Source: an uncultured Lachnospiraceae bacterium
GTDB lineage: Bacteria; Bacillota; Clostridia; Lachnospirales; Lachnospiraceae
Assembly: GCA_902764045.1 (NCBI GenBank)
Contig: CACWUI010000037.1
Span: forward strand, 1 to 23,707
Length of the DNA: 23,707 nt
Reading direction: 5' to 3'
Notes under the pieces: generated by a model
Seen by the model: only the letters and a program-made list of their open reading frames with translations
Told to the model about the DNA's origin: nothing
Database searches by the model: none
Part shown: one piece after another, positions 1 to 5,662 of the stretch
How positions within the stretch are numbered: the first letter of the stretch is position 1
Layout of the letters: every line of letters starts with the position of its first letter
Position numbers and translations under genes: made by a program

Positions 1-341
1 ATGCCGAGACCCTCCTCATCGAATTTGATGAAACCCGTATTTCCCTTGCAGAACTGCTGAAGTATTTTTTCATGGTCATCGATCCGCTGTCTGTCAACCG
101 TCAGGGACATGATGAAGGCATCCAGTACCGCACCGGTATTTACTATACGGATGAGTCCATGCTCCCTGAGCTTCGTTCCTTCTATCAGGCTGAGGAAGAA
201 AAAGCCGGTGCGAAGCTGGCTGTGGAACTGGAACCCCTTCACAATTTCTTCTCTGCTGAGGAATACCACCAGAAATACCTGGATAAGAATCCCGGCGGCT
301 ACTGCCATATCCCGAATCAGTATTTCAACCTGAAAAAATAA
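1..341 (+). CDS. msrA: Peptide methionine sulfoxide reductase MsrA, C-terminal part (5' end outside window)
   Basis: The frame is open from the window edge (first full codon at 3) to the TAA at 339-341. The readable part covers about 112 residues. It contains the MsrA landmarks DPLSVNRQGHDEGIQYRTGIYY and, near the end, FFSAEEYHQKYL followed by NPGGYC, which match the conserved core after the catalytic GCFWG motif; that motif must lie upstream of the window. MsrA reduces methionine-S-sulfoxide in proteins and free methionine using thioredoxin, and acts in the cytoplasm in oxidative damage repair. The Cys in the terminal GYC motif is at the position of a resolving cysteine in many MsrA proteins. 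Whether the gene is stand-alone or an MsrA/MsrB fusion cannot be seen, but no MsrB domain follows. It converges with the S4-domain gene at 369-1118. Confidence 0.93.
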   Translation, partial: AETLLIEFDETRISLAELLKYFFMVIDPLSVNRQGHDEGIQYRTGIYYTDESMLPELRSFYQAEEEKAGAKLAVELEPLHNFFSAEEYHQKYLDKNPGGYCHIPNQYFNLKK

Positions 342-361
342 CCCGGTTCTTACGAACCAGG
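333..361 (-). terminator. Intrinsic terminator of the ylmH-like gene
   Basis: The arms 342-349 and 354-361 form an 8-nt stem with one mismatch (C344/A359) and loop TTAC. Read on the minus strand, the stem is followed by TTATTTTTTC, lying over the last codons of msrA. This placement suits termination of the minus-strand gene that ends at 369. Confidence 0.6.
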
Positions 362-368
362 TCATCTT

Positions 369-1118
369 TCAAACGTATTTGCGCAGGCTGACCCACAGCC
401 TGCTCTTTTTTGTTTCATATTCTATTCCGTCATATACTGCCTTGCCGAAGCCTCGCACCGACAGGATATCCCCTTCCTTCAGCCTCGTGCTCTTATCCGT
501 TATAACCCGTCCGTTCACAAATACTTTTTCCGCGCCGAACAGTTTTTCCGCCTGTCCCCGGGACAGTCCCGTGAAGGCCGCCGTTATGGCGTCCAGCCGT
601 TCCGAAATCACATTCAGCCGCAGGGGGGCGTACTCGGGTTGGACTTCTGGAATGTCTGTTCCGCACACCTCTGCGTTTACCGCCGTTTTACGAACCTGTG
701 TCAGGGAAGATGCCAGCATTTCCGCTGCGGAAGACAGGCAGAAGAACCATGCCCGCTTATCCTTCACCAGGATATCCCCGGTCAGGCTGCGGTCTATCCC
801 CAGGTTCATGATTGCGCCCAGATAATCCCGGTGTGACAGTTCCTCCGCGTATTTCATGGACTTTGGCGTCACAGCCACCACGCTGATCGGCGGCAGCGGC
901 TGCCCCGCCTCCCTTTCATCTCCTGCGGCGAGAATCTTCCGCTCCGCGGCCTCATGCCCTCCCGTCAGGACAAAAGAGTAACGTGCCGCTTCCGGGCTGC
1001 GCAGAAGCTCATCCTGCTCAGCCGGTGTTAAAAAGCCGGAATACTGCCAGCTTCCGGTACGTTCACTTCTCCGGCACAGATCCAACAGATGCCGGAGCGT
1101 TGCTTCATTCTCGTTCAT
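369..1118 (-). CDS. ylmH: YlmH-like RNA-binding protein with C-terminal S4 domain
   Basis: The 249-residue protein has an N-terminal YlmH-type region (LTPAEQDELL, FVLTGGHEAAERKI, then PKSMKYAEELSHRDYLGAIMNLGI near residues 85-110, a YlmH hallmark). A C-terminal S4 RNA-binding domain covers about 180-249 (SRGQAEKLFGAEKVFVNGRVI and LKEGDILSVRGFGK). Length and domain order match B. subtilis YlmH, a cytoplasmic ribosome-associated protein of the divisome-gene neighbourhood, linked by recent work to ribosome quality control in the same way as RqcP. The start at 1118 is preceded by GAGG at suitable spacing, and a promoter lies at 1189-1217. Here the gene stands alone between msrA and a xylanase gene, so no septation-operon context is visible. 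The family call is firm; the exact role in this organism is inference. Confidence 0.88.
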   Translation of the reverse strand: MNENEATLRHLLDLCRRSERTGSWQYSGFLTPAEQDELLRSPEAARYSFVLTGGHEAAERKILAAGDEREAGQPLPPISVVAVTPKSMKYAEELSHRDYLGAIMNLGIDRSLTGDILVKDKRAWFFCLSSAAEMLASSLTQVRKTAVNAEVCGTDIPEVQPEYAPLRLNVISERLDAITAAFTGLSRGQAEKLFGAEKVFVNGRVITDKSTRLKEGDILSVRGFGKAVYDGIEYETKKSRLWVSLRKYV

Positions 1119-1153
1119 ATAGCCTCGTTTAACTGATAGAATGATCTTCAGGT

Positions 1154-1180
1154 CCGGATCAGATCCGGCTTTTTCTTTTC
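1154..1180 (+). terminator. Hairpin with T-tract on the plus strand, in the ylmH leader region
   Basis: CCGGAT (1154-1159), loop CAG, ATCCGG (1163-1168) is followed by CTTTTTCTTTT. It has the form of a plus-strand intrinsic terminator, yet no plus-strand gene lies between it and msrA, 800 bases upstream. On the minus strand it would be a hairpin in the 5' leader of the ylmH-like gene. Its role is undecided. Confidence 0.4.
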
Positions 1181-1188
1181 ACTGTTTT

Positions 1189-1217
1189 ATTCTATCCTCC
1201 CGGATATTGTATGGCAA
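1189..1217 (-). promoter_or_regulatory. Promoter of the ylmH-like gene
   Basis: On the minus strand TTGCCA (1217-1212) and TAGAAT (1194-1189) are separated by 17 bases, a good sigma-A match. Transcription would start near 1182, giving a leader of about 64 nt that includes the hairpin at 1154-1168. Confidence 0.6.
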
Positions 1218-1255
1218 GATAAAAACAACCAGAAATAAGTATTGTTTAATCATTT

Positions 1256-1300
1256 GTTGGTACAACTTATTGACATAATGTACGTACAACGGTGTATAAT
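1256..1300 (+). promoter_or_regulatory. Promoter and palindromic operator of the GH10 xylanase gene
   Basis: TTGACA (1270-1275) and TATAAT (1295-1300, preceded by TG two bases upstream) form a promoter with a rather long 19-base spacer. The spacer contains the perfect palindrome TGTACGTACA (1279-1288). A second imperfect inverted repeat, GTTG-GTA-CAAC (1256-1266), lies just upstream of -35, and both share the half-site GTACAAC. A palindrome of this kind between -35 and -10 is a classic repressor site. It resembles operators of GntR-type sugar regulators such as AraR, but no such regulator gene is nearby, so the regulator is inferred. Confidence 0.6.
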
Positions 1301-1335
1301 TAATCAACAAAAATGATTAAGGAAGGGGATCTTGG

Positions 1336-2418
1336 ATGAGCGAAATTCTTTCTCTGGCCAAGGCTTACGAAAAGTATTTCAAAATCGGAGCAGCGGTTTC
1401 CCCTATGCAGGTCAAAAAGCATCACGACCTGCTTCTGCAGCAGTTCAACAGTCTGACGGCAGAAAACGAAATGAAGTATGAACCGACCGAACCGGAGGAA
1501 GGGAAATTCTGTTTTGATCTGGCAGATCCCATTGTGGCTATGGCACGGGAGATGAGCGTGAAAATCCGTGCCCATGCGCCTGTCTGGCATAACCAGACGC
1601 CCGCCTGGATGTATCTTGACGGTGACCGTCCCGCCGCGCCGGAGTTGATTTATGAGCGCATTGATGCCCACAGCAAAGCCCTGTGTGAGCACTTCAACCA
1701 GGATGTATATGCCTGGGATGTGGTGAATGAAGCCACCCGGGATGACGTACCCGATCCGGAAAAGAATCCGGGAGAAAGCCCCGTTTATCGCAACAGTGAG
1801 TACTATAAACTCTGCGGCACCGGCTTCATCGAAGCAGCCTTCCGCTCCATGTCCAAATATGCCGCCCCTGATGCCCAGCTCTTTTATAACGACTATAGCG
1901 AAACTGTCCCGGATAAACGGGATCGTATCGTTTCCCTGATCCGTAACCTGCAGGAAAAAGGCTGCCGCGTCGACGGTATCGGTATGCAGCAGCACCATAT
2001 GGCAGTTCCCGATTATGACGAAATCAAACGCTCCATCGAAATCTACGCAAATATGGGCCTGCGTATCCATGTGACCGAGCTGGATATCTCCATGATGGCC
2101 ACCTTCAATCAGGGTAATTACCGCCTTAAGCCGGGAGACCCGGGATTTGAGGAATATATTAAGGAAGCACTGAAAACAACTCCCGAAAAGCTCGCAAAGA
2201 TCAACGAAATCTACGTCAAACTCTTCGAGATCTATTGCAGCTATGCCGATGTGATCGACTGCGTCACCACCTGGGGTATAGCGGACGATTATACCTGGCT
2301 GGATTTCTTCGGAATGAAGCCTGGTTCACCAATCATCAAGCAGCATCCTCTGCTCTTTGACATCAACGGTGAACCAAAGCCCTGCGTCGCGCAGCTCATC
2401 GATGCCGTCAAAAACTGA
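1336..2418 (+). CDS. Endo-1,4-beta-xylanase, glycoside hydrolase family 10
   Basis: The 360-residue protein is a complete single-domain GH10 TIM barrel. Visible motifs are the N-terminal FNSLTAENEMKYEP, HAPVWHNQTPAW (His80 region), AWDVVNEA with the acid/base Glu132, FYNDYSE, DGIGMQQHH, and HVTELDIS with the nucleophile Glu248; WGIADDYTWL closes the active site. The enzyme hydrolyses internal beta-1,4 bonds of xylan or xylo-oligosaccharides by a retaining mechanism. There is no signal peptide, no carbohydrate-binding module and no dockerin, so it probably acts in the cytoplasm on imported xylo-oligosaccharides. The start at 1336 follows AAGGAAGGGG with good spacing. The gene is monocistronic, with its own promoter and palindromic operator, and ends in front of a REP-like element and a strong hairpin. 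Confidence 0.95.
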   Translation: MSEILSLAKAYEKYFKIGAAVSPMQVKKHHDLLLQQFNSLTAENEMKYEPTEPEEGKFCFDLADPIVAMAREMSVKIRAHAPVWHNQTPAWMYLDGDRPAAPELIYERIDAHSKALCEHFNQDVYAWDVVNEATRDDVPDPEKNPGESPVYRNSEYYKLCGTGFIEAAFRSMSKYAAPDAQLFYNDYSETVPDKRDRIVSLIRNLQEKGCRVDGIGMQQHHMAVPDYDEIKRSIEIYANMGLRIHVTELDISMMATFNQGNYRLKPGDPGFEEYIKEALKTTPEKLAKINEIYVKLFEIYCSYADVIDCVTTWGIADDYTWLDFFGMKPGSPIIKQHPLLFDINGEPKPCVAQLIDAVKN

Positions 2419-2422
2419 CCCA

Positions 2423-2455
2423 AACCAGACAAGGGGACGGTTCTTTTGTCTGGTT
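2423..2455. repeat. REP-like hairpin element, copy 1
   Basis: A perfect 10-bp stem, AACCAGACAA (2423-2432) with TTGTCTGGTT (2446-2455), encloses the 13-base loop GGGGACGGTTCTT. It starts five bases after the xylanase stop codon. The same loop and inner stem recur at 21260-21286. From memory, motifs of this form are dispersed in many bacterial genomes and are linked to REP-associated tyrosine transposases; no such transposase gene is in this window. Confidence 0.75.
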
Positions 2456-2485
2456 CGAACAATTTGTCATCCATGAAACACAGCA

Positions 2486-2515
2486 GCCGTCCGGACTTTC
2501 CGGACGGCCGTCTTC
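2486..2515 (+). terminator. Terminator between the convergent xylanase and merR genes
   Basis: GCCGTCCGGA (2486-2495), loop CTT, TCCGGACGGC (2499-2508) form a perfect 10-bp GC-rich stem. The tract after it is only moderately T-rich (CGTCTTCTTA), so it is a strong hairpin with a weak U-tract, placed directly before the end of the convergent merR gene. Confidence 0.7.
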
Positions 2516-2908
2516 TTATGCCTGCTTATCTTTTTTCTGTTCAGCCTGATACGCCTTCAGTTTCTCTGTGAAGAAGTTCAGCTTCCAGGTCACCTTGTCC
2601 AGGTGCTCCTGCATTTCTGCCATACGTTCCAACACCCGTTCCCTGTGCTCCCTCAGAAGCTCCACCCGTTCCTCCAGCGTGTGATCTCCTTCATGGGTCA
2701 GCTGCACAAACCGGGCGATTTCCTGGATGGACATGCCGGTGTTCTTCAGGCAGCGGATCAGTCCCAGCCTTTCCAGGTCCTCGTCCGTATACTGACGGAA
2801 TCCCCCCTGGCTCCGCTCCACGCCGGAGATCAAGCCTTCCTTCTCATAATACCGCAGGGTATGGGTTGAAAGTCCCGTTTTATTGCTTACATCCTGAATC
2901 GAATACAT
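2516..2908 (-). CDS. MerR-family transcriptional regulator
   Basis: The 130-residue protein begins with the MerR winged helix (MYSIQDVSNKTGLSTHTLRYYEKEGL, then FRQYTDEDLERL and a second helix SIQEIARFVQ). A long coiled-coil dimerisation helix follows (about residues 75-120). The effector tail is short and lacks a metal-binding Cys set, so it is not a classic metal sensor; it resembles the AdhR/YfmP-type regulators of aldehyde stress and reductase genes. The start at 2908 is chosen because GGGAGG lies six bases upstream; the frame also contains an ATG at 2929 without an RBS, and that start would overlap the operator. A CTTAGAG-type site at 2929-2948 suggests autoregulation. Matching sites with 19-base spacers precede the oxidoreductase (4141-4171) and the aldo/keto reductase operon (4418-4448), so these are its likely targets. 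Confidence 0.9.
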   Translation of the reverse strand: MYSIQDVSNKTGLSTHTLRYYEKEGLISGVERSQGGFRQYTDEDLERLGLIRCLKNTGMSIQEIARFVQLTHEGDHTLEERVELLREHRERVLERMAEMQEHLDKVTWKLNFFTEKLKAYQAEQKKDKQA

Positions 2909-2928
2909 ATTGAACCTCCCGGTTATCA

Positions 2929-2948
2929 CCTTAGAGTAAACTTCAACT
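2929..2948. promoter_or_regulatory. Candidate MerR operator before merR
   Basis: The site CCTTAGAGTAAACTTCAACT shares CTTAGAGTAAACTT with the operator of the oxidoreductase gene (minus strand, 4141-4171); its other half is degenerate. A possible minus-strand -35 TTGACA lies at 2957-2952, but no convincing -10 at standard spacing was found. The likely role is autoregulation of merR. Confidence 0.5.
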
Positions 2949-2966
2949 TCATGTCAATTCTACCCG

Positions 2967-3093
2967 ATAAACTCCTGTCTGTAAAGATCAGGAGTTTATA
3001 TCATGTCGCGAAGCGATATTTCATATTGGCCGGAACGGCCAATATTTCACAAATCAGCATAGCTGATTTATTTCACATCCGTCGCAGACGGAT
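2967..3093. repeat. Array of five hairpins with ATTTCA separators
   Basis: A large hairpin (11-bp stem, 2967-2977 with 2989-2999, 11-base loop) is followed by four short perfect or near-perfect hairpins with three-base loops: 3003-3019 (loop GAA, one G-U pair), 3023-3045 (10 bp, loop GAA), 3051-3069 (8 bp, loop ATA) and 3077-3093 (7 bp, loop GCA). Short TTCA or TTTCACA-type spacers separate them. The stems differ in sequence but share layout, so structure rather than sequence is repeated. It lies between the oxidoreductase stop codon and merR, in the predicted 3' region of the oxidoreductase transcript. No protein-coding frame is convincing here. Confidence 0.75.
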
Positions 3094-3136
3094 ATTTCAT
3101 TTTCAAGTCAAACCTTTCCGGCCTGTCAACTGATCA

Positions 3137-4096
3137 TCAATATCCGATTTCCCTCAGTATCCTGTCCGTAACCCGTGCAACCAGCAGTGAGAAGTCCTTG
3201 GACACATGCGGCTTTTCTCCAGTCAGGATACAGCGGCTCAGCTGTTCCGATTCCAGGGCATAGTTGTTCGGCGCCGTCACCGTCTTTGTTTCCTTCACCC
3301 CATTCTTGATGATGGTATAAGGAATCTCACCACACTGGTTGAACTCCACCGGGGATACGATCTCGCCCAGGGTTCCGTGGATATGGAACCGGTCCAGCCG
3401 TCCGGTCGGCAGCAACATGCCGCAGTCCAGGTTTGCCACCGCTTCATTTTCATACAGCAGCAGGGCTGAAGTGAACAGGTCAATCTTTTTGTCAGAGAAC
3501 TGTGCTGTCGCCCGTACAGTATCCGGCTCCTTCCCCAGCATCCACATTGCCATGCTGATTGCATAGCAGCCGAGGTCATACAGGGCTCCGCCGTATGTTT
3601 CCTTCCGCAGGCGGATATCCGTATCCGGTCTCCTGCCGGTGATGAATGCAGACTCCAGGTACCGGATTTCTCCGATCACGCCGGCGTCCAGCTCTGCCTT
3701 CACAGCTTTCACAAACGGGCTGTGCAGATAGGCAAAGGCCTCCATCAACATAACGCCGTTTTCCTCCGCCGCCTGGAACATCTCTTTAGCCTGCGCTTCT
3801 GAAACCGCCAGCGGCTTTTCACACAGCACATGTTTCTTTGCCTTCAGGGCTTTAACCGTCCACTCACAGTGAATATCATTGGGCAGCGGAATATAAACCG
3901 CTTCCACCTCCGGATCTGCCAGCAGTTCATCATAGCTGCCGTAAGCCTTCTGAAAGCCAAACTCTTCCTGATATAGTTTTGCTTTTTCCAGTTTTCTGCC
4001 CGCAATGGCATACAGCTCGCAGTGCTGCATACCCGGTATTGTCTGTCCCCTGGCAATATCTGCTGTTCCCAGTACGCCCCATCTGACTTTTCGCAT
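3137..4096 (-). CDS. Gfo/Idh/MocA-family NAD(P)-dependent oxidoreductase
   Basis: The 319-residue protein starts with a Rossmann fold (MRKVRWGVLGTADIARGQTIPG). The family motif CEKPLA follows (residues about 90-95), then the Gfo/Idh/MocA C-terminal alpha/beta domain (MLMEAFAYLHSPF and GGALYDLGCYAISMAMWMLG). It belongs with the trans-1,2-dihydrobenzene-1,2-diol dehydrogenase and sugar dehydrogenase branch, oxidising or reducing a sugar or cyclic polyol with NAD(P); the substrate cannot be read from sequence. The start at 4096 is preferred over an in-frame ATG at 4141 because AGGAGG lies eight bases upstream, and because 4141 falls inside the promoter's -10 box. The promoter has a 19-base spacer with a MerR-type palindrome, so this gene joins merR and the reductase operon in one regulon. 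It may be co-transcribed with merR through the hairpin array. Confidence 0.92.
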   Translation of the reverse strand: MRKVRWGVLGTADIARGQTIPGMQHCELYAIAGRKLEKAKLYQEEFGFQKAYGSYDELLADPEVEAVYIPLPNDIHCEWTVKALKAKKHVLCEKPLAVSEAQAKEMFQAAEENGVMLMEAFAYLHSPFVKAVKAELDAGVIGEIRYLESAFITGRRPDTDIRLRKETYGGALYDLGCYAISMAMWMLGKEPDTVRATAQFSDKKIDLFTSALLLYENEAVANLDCGMLLPTGRLDRFHIHGTLGEIVSPVEFNQCGEIPYTIIKNGVKETKTVTAPNNYALESEQLSRCILTGEKPHVSKDFSLLVARVTDRILREIGY

Positions 4097-4140
4097 AACA
4101 TAATCCTCCTGTAAGTATTCAACGTTTTTTCTGTGACCCA

Positions 4141-4171
4141 ATCATAAACCTTAAAGTTTACTCTAAGTCAA
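4141..4171 (-). promoter_or_regulatory. MerR-type promoter of the Gfo/Idh/MocA oxidoreductase
   Basis: On the minus strand TTGACT (4171-4166) and TATGAT (4146-4141) are separated by 19 bases. The spacer together with the last -35 bases holds the palindrome CTTAGAGTAAACTTTAAGG. A 19-base spacer with a central dyad is the signature of MerR-activated promoters, in which the regulator untwists the DNA. Confidence 0.8.
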
Positions 4172-4193
4172 CAGCCGCAAATGATAAAGTCAT

Positions 4194-4281
4194 ATCCATC
4201 ATTCACAATGTGAATACCATTCCCCCGCTTCGCCCGAATCCATCATTCACAATGTGAATACCATTCCCCCGCTTCGCCCGA
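4194..4281. repeat. Perfect 44-bp tandem duplication with internal palindrome
   Basis: Two identical 44-base units abut each other (4194-4237 and 4238-4281). Each contains the 15-base palindrome ATTCACAATGTGAAT (4201-4215 and 4245-4259) followed by a CCCCCGCTTCGCCCGA block. The duplication lies between the divergent oxidoreductase and aldo/keto reductase promoters. No open frame uses it. The remaining bases 4282-4375 hold nothing recognisable. Confidence 0.85.
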
Positions 4282-4375
4282 TTTATGTGCGTCAGTGTCT
4301 TTGCGGACAAAGGCGCAGCGCAATCGGAGGATGTGGTTCAGTTTTTCAGCAACTCTCCGCCGCAGCGGATAATTC

Positions 4376-4396
4376 TGAATTATGAATTTTGAATTG
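4376..4396. repeat. Three tandem TGAATTN heptamers
   Basis: TGAATTA, TGAATTT and TGAATTG run head to tail just upstream of the reductase operon promoter. Only three units are present, so it is a minor tandem repeat. Confidence 0.5.
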
Positions 4397-4417
4397 GAAA
4401 CTGCCACTTGTTTACTA

Positions 4418-4448
4418 TTGACTTAGAGCTAGCTCTAAGGTCTATCAT
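4418..4448 (+). promoter_or_regulatory. MerR-type promoter of the aldo/keto reductase-alcohol dehydrogenase operon
   Basis: TTGACT (4418-4423) and TATCAT (4443-4448) are separated by 19 bases that contain the near-perfect palindrome CTTAGAGCTAGCTCTAAGG. The architecture is the same as at 4141-4171 on the other strand, pointing to control by the MerR protein encoded at 2516-2908. Confidence 0.85.
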
Positions 4449-4502
4449 ATCCTTACACCAGAAATTTTTCTCCCCTGACACATTAGGAAGGAGGATCTTT
4501 AT

Positions 4503-5636
4503 ATGAAATACCGCACCATGGGTAAACTCGGCATCAAATCCTCTGCCTTCGGCCTGGGCTGCATGCGTTTCAATGGCGCCGCCTCCGGAGACAGCGTCAT
4601 TGACGAACAGAAAGCCGTCTCCCTGATTCGCCGGGCCATCGACGGCGGCGTCACCTACATCGACACCGCCTATGTCTATCTGGACAAAACATCCGAAATT
4701 GTCCTGGGTAAAGCCCTGCAGGACGGTTACCGCGACAAGGTCACCATCGCTACCAAAGTCCCGCCGGATGCGGTCAACAGCCGTGCGGATATGGAAGCCA
4801 TCCTGGCGGAAGAGCTGAAAAAGCTGAAGACAGACCATATCGACTTCTACCTCATGCATGCCATGAACAAACAGAAGTGGGAGCATATGAAAGCCATCGG
4901 CGCGCCTCAGTTCTTTGATGATATGAAAAAGGAAGGAAAGATCCGCTACAAGTGCTTCTCCTTCCACGGCCCCTACGAGGAATTCGAGTATATCCTCAAT
5001 GACTGGGACTGGGATATGTGCCAGATTCAGTATAACTTCATGGACATCAACAATCAGGCCGGCACCAAAGGCCTGGAGCTTGCCGGAAGCAAGGGCATCC
5101 CGGTAGTCATCATGGAAGGCCTCCTCGGCGGCCGTCTGGCCAATGCACCGGACAACGTGCAGGCGCTCTACGATGCCTTCCCGGTAAAACGTTCTCCCGT
5201 GGAATGGGCTTTCCGCTGGCTCTGCAACCATCCGGAAGTATCCGTAGTCCTGTCCGGCTGCAACGAAGCGGAACAGATTGATGAAAACCTGCGGATCTTC
5301 GATACTGTGGATACCGGCATCATGAGTGAGGAAGAACTGAAGCTCATGGACGATGTTCGTGCTGCCTACATCAGCCGCACCAAGATCGGCTGCACCGGCT
5401 GCCGCTACTGCATGCCCTGTCCCAACGGCGTCAACATTCCCGGTCTGTTCTCCGTCTGGAACAATGTGTCCCTCTACGGTATTGACCCAAAGGAAGATTG
5501 GGGGTTCAGGATGATCATGAAGAATGATGCCGGTGCAGATAAGTGTCTCGCCTGCGGTGCCTGTGAAGCCGCATGCCCCCAGCACCTGAACATTATCGAC
5601 AGCCTGAGCACCGCCTGGAGCGAGTTGAATCCTTAA
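4503..5636 (+). CDS. Aldo/keto reductase with C-terminal ferredoxin domain
   Basis: The 377-residue protein is a (beta/alpha)8 aldo/keto reductase. The catalytic tetrad is visible as Asp54 and Tyr59 (DTAYVY), Lys85 (TIATK) and His119 (FYLMHA). Residues about 305-377 add two cysteine clusters, CTGCRYCMPCP and CLACGACEAACP, of the bacterial 4Fe-4S type. This fused form is common in anaerobic Firmicutes. It reduces aldehydes or ketones, and the clusters suggest electron transfer from ferredoxin or a flavoprotein in place of, or along with, NADPH. The start at 4503 follows AAGGAGG. The iron alcohol dehydrogenase gene follows 26 bases later in the same operon, and the MerR-type promoter at 4418-4448 implies induction by a reactive carbonyl or related signal. 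Confidence 0.95.
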   Translation: MKYRTMGKLGIKSSAFGLGCMRFNGAASGDSVIDEQKAVSLIRRAIDGGVTYIDTAYVYLDKTSEIVLGKALQDGYRDKVTIATKVPPDAVNSRADMEAILAEELKKLKTDHIDFYLMHAMNKQKWEHMKAIGAPQFFDDMKKEGKIRYKCFSFHGPYEEFEYILNDWDWDMCQIQYNFMDINNQAGTKGLELAGSKGIPVVIMEGLLGGRLANAPDNVQALYDAFPVKRSPVEWAFRWLCNHPEVSVVLSGCNEAEQIDENLRIFDTVDTGIMSEEELKLMDDVRAAYISRTKIGCTGCRYCMPCPNGVNIPGLFSVWNNVSLYGIDPKEDWGFRMIMKNDAGADKCLACGACEAACPQHLNIIDSLSTAWSELNP

Positions 5637-5662
5637 ATATCTGAAAGGAGATTTCTGCCAGT

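Noticed and set aside
2967..3093. Hairpin array considered as a CRISPR array.
   Set aside because: There is no repeated sequence of 25-40 bases; the units differ in sequence and are separated by only a few bases, and no cas gene is present.
4201..4215. ATTCACAATGTGAAT considered as a Rex or CRP/FNR operator.
   Set aside because: Half-site order and spacing do not match the Rex consensus (TTGTGAA-N6-TTCACAA) or FNR, and repetition within a longer 44-bp unit suggests a repeat element.
4194..4281. The 44-bp duplication considered as a minimal CRISPR or as attachment sites.
   Set aside because: The two units abut with no spacer, and no integrase or cas gene is nearby.
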